In this document: one piece after another, positions 1 to 6,454 of the stretch
Position numbering within the stretch: the first letter of the stretch is position 1
How the letters are laid out: every line of letters begins with the position of its first letter
DNA from: Lachnospiraceae bacterium
GTDB lineage: Bacteria; Bacillota; Clostridia; Lachnospirales; Lachnospiraceae
Direction of reading: 5' to 3'
Assembly (NCBI GenBank): GCA_017964745.1
Contig: JAGCRJ010000228.1
Location: 1 to 8,988, forward strand
Length of the DNA stretch: 8,988 nucleotides
Notes under the pieces: generated by a model
What the model saw: the letters and a program-made list of their open reading frames with translations, nothing else
Told to the model about the DNA's origin: nothing
Databases searched by the model: none
Made by a program: the position numbers and the translations under genes

Positions 1-577
1 GAAGATAATGGCTGAAGCGTCCCATCTTCTCCATAAGGATCGCGCATTTCGGAAGAACTACCTTCTCTCCCTCAGCGGGATATACGATGACATTGCTGTG
101 ATCTATTCCGTAGTAATTGAGTGCGGAGATGAGCCTTCCCATGGTTCCCTGCCACTCGCGGCAGTCCATGACGGTAATGACATCCGCAATGGTCACACCT
201 GCGAGCATTGCGATACATGCCTGTCCGCAGAGTCCGTCACCGGGCTGGATGATAAGCTCAAGCGAGTCAATCTTCCTGATCGGATTGTCCACGCTGTAGG
301 GCGAATTCTGATCCATTCTGATCAGCGTATCGGTTATGTGGAGCAGGAATTTGTGGTTCACGTTCATATCGAGATTGAGCTCGGTCCCGGCAGGGATAAG
401 AAGCTTGTAAAGTCCCTTTTCGAGCGGAACGAGATTGCAATTGATGAACTGATTGTCGATGATGAGCTCCGCGCTGATCTCATCGCGGTGCTTGCAGACC
501 TCCCAGATGTTGAAAGGTATGTTTATCTTAACCTCATCGTTTTCTTTTTCTATTTTGGATGTGAAGAAATATTTCAT
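1..577 (-). CDS. DUF1905-like domain fused to a C39/papain-like cysteine peptidase domain (3' end outside window)
   Basis: This gene is cut by the left edge of the window; 192 codons are visible from an ATG at 577-575, preceded by a purine-rich Shine-Dalgarno stretch (GGGGAAAGGG). Residues 1 to about 82 (starts MKYFFTSKIEKENDEVKINI) read like the small beta-barrel DUF1905: an initial F-x-x-x-I strand, an 'IPF' turn, and a later 'YKLLIPAG' segment. Residues about 105-192 look like a C39-type cysteine peptidase. Gln111 lies six residues before Cys117 in 'QPGDGLCGQACIAML', the spacing of the oxyanion Gln and nucleophile Cys in bacteriocin-processing C39 domains. His190 in 'GRFSHYL' fits the catalytic His. 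There is no signal peptide, so a cytoplasmic location is likely. The catalytic Asp/Asn would lie beyond the window. The family assignments come from motif reading only. The domain could be an inactive peptidase-like fold, and the substrate is unknown. Confidence 0.72.
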   Translation of the reverse strand, partial: MKYFFTSKIEKENDEVKINIPFNIWEVCKHRDEISAELIIDNQFINCNLVPLEKGLYKLLIPAGTELNLDMNVNHKFLLHITDTLIRMDQNSPYSVDNPIRKIDSLELIIQPGDGLCGQACIAMLAGVTIADVITVMDCREWQGTMGRLISALNYYGIDHSNVIVYPAEGEKVVLPKCAILMEKMGRFSHYL

Positions 578-590
578 TGTACCCTTTCCC

Positions 591-618
591 CTTTTTTCGC
601 GCTTGCGAACGAAAAAAG
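591..618. repeat. Inverted repeat over the predicted transcription start
   Basis: CTTTTTTCG (591-599) and CGAAAAAAG (610-618) form a perfect 9-bp inverted repeat around a 10-base centre. The centre contains a second nested pairing, TTCGC (596-600) with GCGAA (605-609). One arm touches the predicted -10 box and the predicted start site falls inside the repeat. It could be an operator or a hairpin at the 5' end of the mRNA. It lacks a GC-rich stem followed by a T run in either direction, so it is not a typical terminator. Confidence 0.4.
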
Positions 619-646
619 TATATAAAATCAGCGATATATTTGTCAA
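617..646 (-). promoter_or_regulatory. Sigma-A-type promoter for the DUF1905/peptidase gene
   Basis: Read on the minus strand, a perfect -35 TTGACA (646-641) is followed after 18 bases by TATACT (622-617), five of six matches to the consensus -10. Transcription would start near position 610, about 33 bases before the ATG. The promoter lies just past the yigZ stop codon, so the downstream gene can be expressed separately from yigZ. Read-through from yigZ remains possible because I see no terminator between them. Confidence 0.7.
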
Positions 647-666
647 CGAAAGCGGTGAACAGCGGC

Positions 667-1296
667 TCAGTAATACACGGTCTCAAGCATCTCGCACGAC
701 GCTTTTCCGCCGGTCATATCGACGGCTCTTTTTGTCAGCGGCTCCGCCTTTTCCTCGGGTCCGAGGACCGTCAGGGAAACCTTCTCGGAATAGGACGTAT
801 CCGTAATATCAAAGCCCTCATTTTCAAGGTATCTCCGAAGAGTGCTCTCATCGGGATAATCCAGTGTTATCCGTACATATCTTCCCCGCCTTATGGGAGA
901 AACATCCGCATCCTCAAGAGCCTGCGCCGCAGCTTCGGTGTATGCCCTGACAAGTCCGCCCGTTCCGAGCAGAACCCCTCCGAAGTATCTTGTCACGACG
1001 CACACGGCATTCACAAGCTCCGCGCCTTCCATGACTGCAAGCATGGGCCTTCCCGCGGTTCCCGAAGGTTCACCGTCATCGGAGGCTTTTTTGATGATAT
1101 TGTCGCCGTCCATGATGATGTAAGCATAGCAGTTATGTCTCGCATCATTGTATTTCTTACGGATACGCGTTACGATCTCTTCCGCTTCCCGTGCGGTCGA
1201 TGCCGTGCCCATAAAGCCGATGAACCTGGATTTGGTCACGACGATCTCCGAGTTTCCGTCCTTCTTTATGATATTGTAGGTATCATTTGAGCCCAA
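667..1296 (-). CDS. yigZ: YigZ/IMPACT family protein
   Basis: This 209-residue protein is full length for the bacterial IMPACT (YigZ, UPF0029) family. Residues about 18-126 carry the family signatures: KSRFIGF (22-28), ARHNCYAYI (52-60), ASDDGEPSGTAGRPML (71-86) and VVTRYFGGVLLGTGGLVRAY (100-119). Residues about 140-200 form the ferredoxin-like DUF1949 C-terminal domain. The family is conserved but poorly understood; the eukaryotic relative IMPACT acts in translational stress control, and in bacteria only a nucleic-acid or translation-related role can be suggested. The start is a TTG at 1296-1294, because no in-frame ATG or GTG lies nearby and AAAAGGA sits six bases upstream. The gene is divergent from the coiled-coil gene at 1376. 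Confidence 0.93.
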   Translation of the reverse strand: MGSNDTYNIIKKDGNSEIVVTKSRFIGFMGTASTAREAEEIVTRIRKKYNDARHNCYAYIIMDGDNIIKKASDDGEPSGTAGRPMLAVMEGAELVNAVCVVTRYFGGVLLGTGGLVRAYTEAAAQALEDADVSPIRRGRYVRITLDYPDESTLRRYLENEGFDITDTSYSEKVSLTVLGPEEKAEPLTKRAVDMTGGKASCEMLETVYY

Positions 1297-1307
1297 GTTT
1301 ATTCCTT

Positions 1308-1336
1308 TTCAAACACCGGATCTGATGATATATTAT
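1308..1336 (+). promoter_or_regulatory. Possible promoter for the coiled-coil protein gene
   Basis: TTCAAA (1308-1313) and TATTAT (1331-1336) are separated by 17 bases; TATATT at 1329-1334 is an alternative -10. The -35 match is only four of six, so this call is weaker than the opposing yigZ promoter, with which it shares the TATTAT/ATTGTA bases around 1335-1336. Confidence 0.45.
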
Positions 1337-1363
1337 TGTATGCATGAACGTTTGCACAGTCAA
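1335..1363 (-). promoter_or_regulatory. Promoter for yigZ
   Basis: On the minus strand, TTGACT (1363-1358) is followed after exactly 17 bases by TACAAT (1340-1335), each five of six matches to consensus. The start site would be near 1328, roughly 30 bases before the TTG codon. The -35 box overlaps the Shine-Dalgarno site of the divergent gene, and the -10 box overlaps that gene's proposed -10. Confidence 0.65.
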
Positions 1364-1375
1364 AGGAGTAATATC

Positions 1376-1705
1376 ATGGATGTTTTTGAAAAAATCGGAG
1401 AATCCGTATATACGGCAACTTTTAAAGTAAAAAACAAGGCAAAGGAAGTAGCCGATATCGCCAGCCTCAAAGCACAGGTGACAACCTGTGAGGAGGTCAT
1501 CCGCAAGAATTACATTGCGATAGGAAAGGCTTACTACGAAAAGTATAAGGATTCCGAAGATGTCGAATTCGCAAAGCACTGCACCGCGATCAAGAATGCC
1601 GAATCCGGTAAGAAGAGACTTCTTCAGGAGATCGAGGACAGAAGAAACGGTCTCGATCCCGAAGCGGAAACGGATGCGGATCCCGACGACGAAAGCTTCA
1701 TATAA
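1376..1705 (+). CDS. Small acidic coiled-coil protein of unknown function
   Basis: The 109-residue product begins MDVFEKIGESVYTATFKVKN. Residues about 5-90 are charged and strongly helix-prone, with spaced hydrophobic residues and 'IAIGKAYYEKYKD' (47-59), suggesting a coiled coil. The tail (residues 92-109) is Asp/Glu rich, and there is no signal peptide or membrane segment. I recall small proteins in Lachnospiraceae with this same N-terminal half that end in a C-terminal Cys-rich zinc ribbon; this one has no CxxC pair and an acidic tail instead. I chose the ATG at 1376 rather than an upstream in-frame start near 1325 because AAAGGAG (1362-1368) lies seven bases before it and the upstream segment overlaps promoter sequence. 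It is a single-gene transcript ending in its own terminator. No function can be assigned. Confidence 0.8.
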   Translation: MDVFEKIGESVYTATFKVKNKAKEVADIASLKAQVTTCEEVIRKNYIAIGKAYYEKYKDSEDVEFAKHCTAIKNAESGKKRLLQEIEDRRNGLDPEAETDADPDDESFI

Positions 1706-1711
1706 TCCAAT

Positions 1712-1742
1712 CGGCGGAAGAAATCTTCCGCCGTTTTATTTT
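1712..1742 (+). terminator. Intrinsic terminator between convergent genes
   Basis: CGGCGGAAGA (1712-1721) and TCTTCCGCCG (1724-1733) form a perfect GC-rich stem with a very short loop, followed on the plus strand by TTTTATTTT. It starts seven bases after the stop of the plus-strand coiled-coil gene. On the minus strand the same hairpin lies 17 bases past the stop of the penicillin-binding protein gene, but the bases that follow it (ATTGGATTAT) are only moderately T rich, so termination in that direction is probable rather than clear. Confidence 0.92.
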
Positions 1743-1749
1743 GCCTTTA

Positions 1750-4488
1750 TCAGCCGTCCTGTGATGCAACAGCCGCCGCTGCCGCAGCTGCCGCCGCAGC
1801 TTCATTGGCCTGTCTTACCGCCTCAAGCTGTGCCGCCTGCGTCGCGATGATTGCATCATATCCCGGTGTTGCAAGCATCATATCTGTATGCTGGCAGAAG
1901 TGATCGTCATCCGGCACTTTGATCTCGACGGTTCCGTCATCATGCTCTATGATGACCTGATTACCTTCCATAAGCGCCGGATCTCCGATCAGAAGATCGG
2001 GATGGAAGCCGTCAACCTTGGGAAGAAGCGTTACTCCTTCATAAGCAAACGGACAATTGGGACAGGCGATCTTGTTATCATATGCACAGATACGTCCGGC
2101 ATAGTGAAGGTCGCATTCATACTGGGGTTCTGTTCCTTCCGCAAACCATTCGGTGACCACACATCCGTCACAGAGTCCGGGGATCGGAAGAAGTCCCGAC
2201 TCGGAGCATACCTCAACGGCAACAAGTCCTTCGGGCATTACAAATTCTTTGTATGCAAGTCCCTCGTGAACCCTGCTCATTATCGCATGCCAGAGCTGCT
2301 CGGATGTATGCATCTCGTCCCAGGTCTGCTCGGTATTGTCGTCATATCCGGTCCAGACACCTGCGGTATAGTAGGGAGTCATTCCCACGAACCAGTGGTC
2401 CCATCCGGCGGATGTCGTACCCGTCTTACCCGCGATATCCATTCCGGGGAAACGGACTCTGGTACCGGTTCCGTAATTAACACAGTCTCTCATGGCACTT
2501 ATCAGAAGCCATGACGTAGTCGGCTTGAAAACCTGCTTTGAACGGGGATTCCTGTTATCGAGGATGATCTCTCCGTCGGGACCGGTTACATAGGAATATA
2601 GGTGCGGCTTGATATAGTTTCCGCCGTTTGCGATACATGCATATGCACCGGTTACTTCCTCATTGGTAACACCGTAGGTGAGTCCGCCGAGCGCGAGCGA
2701 CTGGTTTATATCTGAGTAGATCTGTCCGTTGATCTCTTTTCCCGCAGTAAGGGTGGTGAAGCCGAGATCCTGAAGGTAGGAGAATCCAACCTCAGGTCCT
2801 ATGTAAGTCAGGTTCTTGACCGCAACGATATTCATCGAATATGCGATACAGTACCTGAGTGAAAGATTCTTGCCGCTGACGCTCTTGGATGTATTCTGAA
2901 CAGGCTTTCCGCCGGTGTAATTGAACGGCCCGTCATAATACGTCGTGGCAAGCGTGACAAGGCCGGTATCGATTCCGGGGCCGACACTGGCAAGCACCTT
3001 GAATACCGAACCGGGGGAACGGCTTGATGCGGTCGCACGGTTAAGTGTTCTTCTTCCGACCTTCTCTCCTCTTCCGCCGGCTATGGCAACAACTTCTCCG
3101 GTCGATTGATTTTCAATGACCATGGACATCTGGGGCTCGAGGGTATAAGAGATCGATTCAAGATAATTGTCTTCCGTCTCGACAAGCTCCAGAGACTCAA
3201 AACAGCCGGCCCTGTACTCATCTATGGCTTCCTGTGCCTTTTCCTGAGATGCATAGAGAAGCGTGTACTTGCTGTATCCGTACTTTGTCTTGAACCAGGT
3301 GATGAGATTCTCTTTCGAGAAATTGTGCTCAACTCCGTCTTCATCATATATGGTGAGGGCATAATCCAAAAGCCATCTGTCGTTGAACTTGAAATTGTCC
3401 GGATTTGCGAACTCTTCGTCCACGATCTGCTGGATATAAGGATCCATGGTGGAATAGATACGCAGGCCTCCGCTGGTGAGCAGATACTCGGCCTGGTTTC
3501 TGTCGTATCCCGCAACATGGACCAGATCGTAGAATACGTCATCATACAGCGAATCCGAGAAGTAATTACCCTCCTGGGTATCCGCTTCCGCAATGCTTGT
3601 ATCATGATACTGGATCCTGTCGTAAACATCCGCCGTATCGGCAATGGCTTCGTCATACTCCTCCTGAGTGATGAAGCCGAGCTCGAGCATCTTGTCAAGA
3701 CATGTCTTGCGGCGCTTGACATTGTGCTCGGGATATTTGATGGGGTTGTACCACGAAGGATTCTGCGTGATAGCAGCCATGACCGCACACTCGCTCAGAT
3801 TGAGGTCTATCGCGGATTTGCCGAAATATCTCTGTGCTGCGGATTCAACGCCGAGAGTATTCTGTCCCATGTTGATGGCGTTGAGATATCTGAGAAGAAC
3901 CTCATCCTTCTCGGTGGATTTCGTAACTTCTATCGCAAGATACTGCTCCTGTATCTTACGCTTGATCTTCTTGATCATATTGTCGCCTTCTTCGGTCCAC
4001 TCGACGAAGACGGTGTTTTTGAGGAGCTGCTGGGTTATGGTGGATGCACCCTGTGTTTCCTTGCCGCGCGATTTCAAAAACTGATACATGGCTCTGACCA
4101 TACCCTTATAGTCAATGCCGTTATGCTCATAGAATCTCTCATCCTCTACGGCAACGAACGCAAGTCCTAGCTGTTTGGGAATTCCGTCCCATCCGACTAC
4201 GATACGGTTCGCATCACGGCCGACATAATGGTCGAATTCATTTCCCATCGCATCGTAAACGATCGTCGCCTGACCGATCGAAACGATCTCCGACATACGT
4301 ACCACGGGAGTTCCGGCAAGGATCGAATTGAACAGTCCTATGCCTCCGGCAAAAAGACAGATACCCACACCTATCACGCCGGTAAGGAAGAGCTTGAATC
4401 CGAGAAGAACTATCTTCCTTATGATCTTCCCGCTGTATGAATTTAACTGGCGCCTTTTGGCTATGACGCCTTTTCTGCTATAGTCCAT
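1750..4488 (-). CDS. Bifunctional class A penicillin-binding protein (PBP1A type)
   Basis: This 912-residue peptidoglycan synthase polymerises lipid II and cross-links the glycan strands outside the membrane. A basic cytoplasmic tail is followed by a membrane anchor at about residues 26-53. The GT51 glycosyltransferase domain (about 85-260) shows EDERFYEH with catalytic Glu115, GASTITQQLLKN (147-158), RKIQE with Glu181, and YLNAINMGQNTLGVESAAQR with the following YFGK (201-224). The transpeptidase domain (about 450-740) has SVFK with nucleophile Ser494, SMN (551-553) and KTGT (688-691), so both activities look intact. The tail holds eight Cys residues between 761 and 865, including C773/C776 and C809/C812, and ends with ten consecutive Ala (897-906). 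The ATG at 4488 has GGAG six bases upstream. The gene lies 21 bases after the 95-residue gene and is probably co-transcribed with it. ponA/mrcA-type naming would apply, but I cannot fix a symbol. Confidence 0.97.
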   Translation of the reverse strand: MDYSRKGVIAKRRQLNSYSGKIIRKIVLLGFKLFLTGVIGVGICLFAGGIGLFNSILAGTPVVRMSEIVSIGQATIVYDAMGNEFDHYVGRDANRIVVGWDGIPKQLGLAFVAVEDERFYEHNGIDYKGMVRAMYQFLKSRGKETQGASTITQQLLKNTVFVEWTEEGDNMIKKIKRKIQEQYLAIEVTKSTEKDEVLLRYLNAINMGQNTLGVESAAQRYFGKSAIDLNLSECAVMAAITQNPSWYNPIKYPEHNVKRRKTCLDKMLELGFITQEEYDEAIADTADVYDRIQYHDTSIAEADTQEGNYFSDSLYDDVFYDLVHVAGYDRNQAEYLLTSGGLRIYSTMDPYIQQIVDEEFANPDNFKFNDRWLLDYALTIYDEDGVEHNFSKENLITWFKTKYGYSKYTLLYASQEKAQEAIDEYRAGCFESLELVETEDNYLESISYTLEPQMSMVIENQSTGEVVAIAGGRGEKVGRRTLNRATASSRSPGSVFKVLASVGPGIDTGLVTLATTYYDGPFNYTGGKPVQNTSKSVSGKNLSLRYCIAYSMNIVAVKNLTYIGPEVGFSYLQDLGFTTLTAGKEINGQIYSDINQSLALGGLTYGVTNEEVTGAYACIANGGNYIKPHLYSYVTGPDGEIILDNRNPRSKQVFKPTTSWLLISAMRDCVNYGTGTRVRFPGMDIAGKTGTTSAGWDHWFVGMTPYYTAGVWTGYDDNTEQTWDEMHTSEQLWHAIMSRVHEGLAYKEFVMPEGLVAVEVCSESGLLPIPGLCDGCVVTEWFAEGTEPQYECDLHYAGRICAYDNKIACPNCPFAYEGVTLLPKVDGFHPDLLIGDPALMEGNQVIIEHDDGTVEIKVPDDDHFCQHTDMMLATPGYDAIIATQAAQLEAVRQANEAAAAAAAAAAVASQDG
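1771..1800 (-). repeat. GCN codon run encoding ten Ala near the PBP C-terminus
   Basis: Ten consecutive Ala codons using mixed GCN triplets encode residues 897-906 of the penicillin-binding protein, six residues before its end. Such runs can expand or contract between strains. The mixed codons argue against rapid slippage. Confidence 0.75.
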
Positions 4489-4509
4489 TTCTTACTCCAT
4501 TCATCCGGC

Positions 4510-4797
4510 TCACAGATAATCAACCGGATTCTTCATGGATATCATCCTGATATCCGGGTCGTCCTCACCGAAAAGATCCATGACCAGATCCTCGGCCTCG
4601 GACAGATTACTTTCATTTACGCAAAAAACACAATTAAACTTATGCCTGTCGAAGAGTTTTTTCCTCGGATAACTGATGTAATAAGAGATCCTTGTTTTCA
4701 GGAGAGCATGCTCAAGGATGTTCTTGGCCTCCTCGGAATAAACACTGCAGAGCTCATATTCATTATTTACTTTAAGCGATGAATATATTGTTTCCAT
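4510..4797 (-). CDS. 95-residue protein of unknown function, possibly ferredoxin-like
   Basis: I do not recognise this protein with certainty. It begins METIYSSLKVNNEYELCSVY, has no membrane segment or signal peptide, and is probably cytoplasmic. Its layout of a strand, a helix with EEAKNILEHALL (22-33), strands with SYYISY (38-43) and CVFCV (56-60), then SEAEDLVMDLF (66-76), resembles the beta-alpha-beta fold of small DUF2007-type proteins, but this is a fold-level impression only. Cys56 and Cys59 form one CxxC pair. I chose the ATG at 4797 over an in-frame GTG at 4803 because GAGGTGATC directly before the ATG matches the 16S anti-Shine-Dalgarno region over nine bases, and the GTG is part of that site. 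It sits 21 bases before the penicillin-binding protein gene, so the two are likely expressed together. Confidence 0.8.
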   Translation of the reverse strand: METIYSSLKVNNEYELCSVYSEEAKNILEHALLKTRISYYISYPRKKLFDRHKFNCVFCVNESNLSEAEDLVMDLFGEDDPDIRMISMKNPVDYL

Positions 4798-4806
4798 GAT
4801 CACCTC
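4798..4806 (-). promoter_or_regulatory. Extended Shine-Dalgarno site that decides the start of the 95-residue gene
   Basis: GAGGTGATC, read on the minus strand, is complementary to nine consecutive bases of the usual 3' end of 16S rRNA and ends directly at the ATG, leaving five bases between GAGG and the start. The length of pairing suggests efficient initiation. Confidence 0.65.
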
Positions 4807-4829
4807 ATCAGGCTAAATCCTAAACATAT

Positions 4830-4857
4830 ATTATATACCAAAAACGTCTATTTTGAA
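4830..4857 (-). promoter_or_regulatory. Probable internal promoter for the 95-residue gene and PBP gene
   Basis: On the minus strand TTCAAA (4857-4852) is followed after 16 bases by a perfect TATAAT (4835-4830). The start site would be near 4823, about 26 bases before the chosen ATG. The -35 box lies inside the last codons of the GT-C-like gene. No terminator hairpin separates the two genes, so the downstream pair may be read both from here and from the sugar-nucleotide genes upstream. Confidence 0.5.
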
Positions 4858-6431
4858 AGGAGACACACCCTGTCCCCGAATACGCCGTCCTCCATCAGGA
4901 AGGTCAGTGACGAGAACCCGTACATATTGCCTAAACTGCGTATTACGGCATCCTTATCCACTCCTTCGCCCTCTATCACGATAACGGCATTGAGCGATGC
5001 CAGACGTTCGTCGTAAAGCCCCGCTTCTTCTTCATTTACAAGAAGACAGTTGCCGTAATTGATCAGCTCGGGGATATTCCTGTAAAAGCCCTCATCCCCG
5101 TATATCACCACCGCATCATACGAAGAATAATTTCTTGAGATCCTCACCTGTTCGGAATAACCCTCATACAGATAAGAGGGAGTTATCACAAGCACCAGGA
5201 TTATGCAGGATACCGTCCATACAAACAGGACCCCCGTATAGATCATCTTTTTAAACTTCAGATCCTTAAGGAACCTTTCCGCTATATAGGAAATGATGAA
5301 TCCGAGCCCCATGATCCAGATGATCATCACAAAAGGAAATACAGGCATCAGGGCGCCGGCATCCGCCGAAGGAAATACCGCCGAAACGGTGAGCATATAT
5401 CCGCAGGCCGAGAAGAAAAGCACCGGCGCATAAAACCTCATCTTCCTTGTAAGCACCGCGATCAGGGCTGCAAGGAGCACAAAAGAAAACATGCTTACCG
5501 CACCGCCTCCGGACCATCCGGTACGCTCCGCGGTTATCTCAAGGAGCGAAATCATCCTTTCCGGCAATCCGCAGATCGCTTTAATGCTTTCGGAAAGCGC
5601 GGTGCCCGTAACGGCTCCGTATATCTGCCTGAAAACGGACGGATAAAGCAGGGCGCCGATACACGCGGAGATCACCGTGGTCCTTATCAGGTAAAGGGCC
5701 TCTTTCTTCTTTTTGGAAGATACAAGGCAGATCACCGACGACAGGATCAGGAAAAAGAAAAATATGCATGACCTGTATCCGGTAAGAAAACCGAGCACGG
5801 TCATAAGTATTATCTTTTTGTTTCTTTTGGCGAAGGACCTTTCATCCGCGATCTTTTTAAGGATAAGATATGACGAGGCGAGGCAGAAAAATGCGACAGC
5901 TCCGTCAGGACCCGTAAGCAGCACGGTATCTATCCCTGCGGGTGAAAGACCGTAGAAAAGCGCAGCCACCGGACCGAGGAACTTTTTTCCGGTAACGTTT
6001 TTGAAAAACGAGCTGATGACGAGCATCGATCCCATCATGAATATCATGTTCAGAATGCACCCCGGCCACGGGCTTACCGAGCCATAGGAAAAGATCGCCC
6101 ATATGGCGGAAGAAACATTCAGCATCATGTAATATACGGGTGGGAGGCCTTCCGCCGCTGAATTGAAGTACGCGGAAAGGCCGACGACGGAATCACCACC
6201 GAGGAAAGAAACACGATCGGTGATCTCCAAAGAACTCATCCACAAGGGTCCCTCTTTAAAGGGAATTCCCACGGGACGGGCCTGTATGAACTCTGAATTT
6301 GCAAGCTCATAGCTCAGTATCTCATTATTTTGATAGCCTTCCTTGTGCGATACAAAGAAGATATCGAAAGCCAGGACAATGATCAGAGCAAAGACGAGCA
6401 TCAGGTTATATTTCGGATCTTTGTCTTTCAT
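4848..6431 (-). CDS. Polytopic GT-C-like membrane protein (glycosyltransferase family 39/ArnT-like, divergent)
   Basis: This 527-residue integral membrane protein has roughly ten to twelve hydrophobic segments between residues 8 and 418, then a soluble, probably extracellular, domain of about 100 residues. After the first membrane segment comes HKEGYQNNEILSYELANS (29-46). This matches the place and style of the first outer loop of lipid-linked-sugar glycosyltransferases (PMT/ArnT/RgtA type), where an Asp-Glu pair acts in catalysis; here it is Asn36-Glu37. The later GLPPVYYMMLN (95-105) fits the usual HPPxYY segment with Leu in place of His. ALMPVFPF (360-367) resembles the RYxMPxxP loop without Arg-Tyr. 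A GT-C family role in moving sugars from a polyprenyl carrier onto an envelope polymer is an inference, and activity is uncertain. It lies 23 bases after the ManC-like gene. The ATG at 6431 has only a weak AGAG site. Confidence 0.75.
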   Translation of the reverse strand: MKDKDPKYNLMLVFALIIVLAFDIFFVSHKEGYQNNEILSYELANSEFIQARPVGIPFKEGPLWMSSLEITDRVSFLGGDSVVGLSAYFNSAAEGLPPVYYMMLNVSSAIWAIFSYGSVSPWPGCILNMIFMMGSMLVISSFFKNVTGKKFLGPVAALFYGLSPAGIDTVLLTGPDGAVAFFCLASSYLILKKIADERSFAKRNKKIILMTVLGFLTGYRSCIFFFFLILSSVICLVSSKKKKEALYLIRTTVISACIGALLYPSVFRQIYGAVTGTALSESIKAICGLPERMISLLEITAERTGWSGGGAVSMFSFVLLAALIAVLTRKMRFYAPVLFFSACGYMLTVSAVFPSADAGALMPVFPFVMIIWIMGLGFIISYIAERFLKDLKFKKMIYTGVLFVWTVSCIILVLVITPSYLYEGYSEQVRISRNYSSYDAVVIYGDEGFYRNIPELINYGNCLLVNEEEAGLYDERLASLNAVIVIEGEGVDKDAVIRSLGNMYGFSSLTFLMEDGVFGDRVCLLSK

Positions 6432-6454
6432 TCTCTGCAGATAAAAATATCCCG

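Noticed and set aside
591..618. The inverted repeat as an intrinsic terminator of yigZ
   Set aside because: Neither strand has a T run directly after a GC-rich stem, and the repeat lies past the promoter of the next gene, so a control site fits better.
8..625. A 205-codon open frame on the plus strand
   Set aside because: It is antisense to the DUF1905/cysteine-peptidase reading frame, which has a ribosome site, promoter and catalytic motif. The plus frame has none of these.
577..1290. A 237-codon open frame on the plus strand
   Set aside because: It covers yigZ in antisense. The opposite strand has the full family signature, so this frame is a shadow.
1325..1375. A 17-residue N-terminal extension of the coiled-coil protein
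   Set aside because: The extra codons run through the promoter and the AAAGGAG ribosome site of the ATG at 1376, so the shorter start is far more likely.
1771..1810. Short tandem GCN triplets as a possible CRISPR-like or satellite repeat
   Set aside because: The triplets are in frame, encode Ala only, and use mixed third bases, so they are simply a low-complexity protein tail.
3106..4170. A 354-codon open frame on the plus strand
   Set aside because: It lies wholly antisense to the penicillin-binding protein gene, whose motifs are all intact. It shows no recognisable domain and no Shine-Dalgarno-led start, and is explained by codon bias of the real gene.
4798..4803. GTG start two codons upstream for the 95-residue protein
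   Set aside because: This GTG is part of the GAGGTGATC ribosome-binding sequence itself, and the ATG at 4797 is correctly spaced from it.
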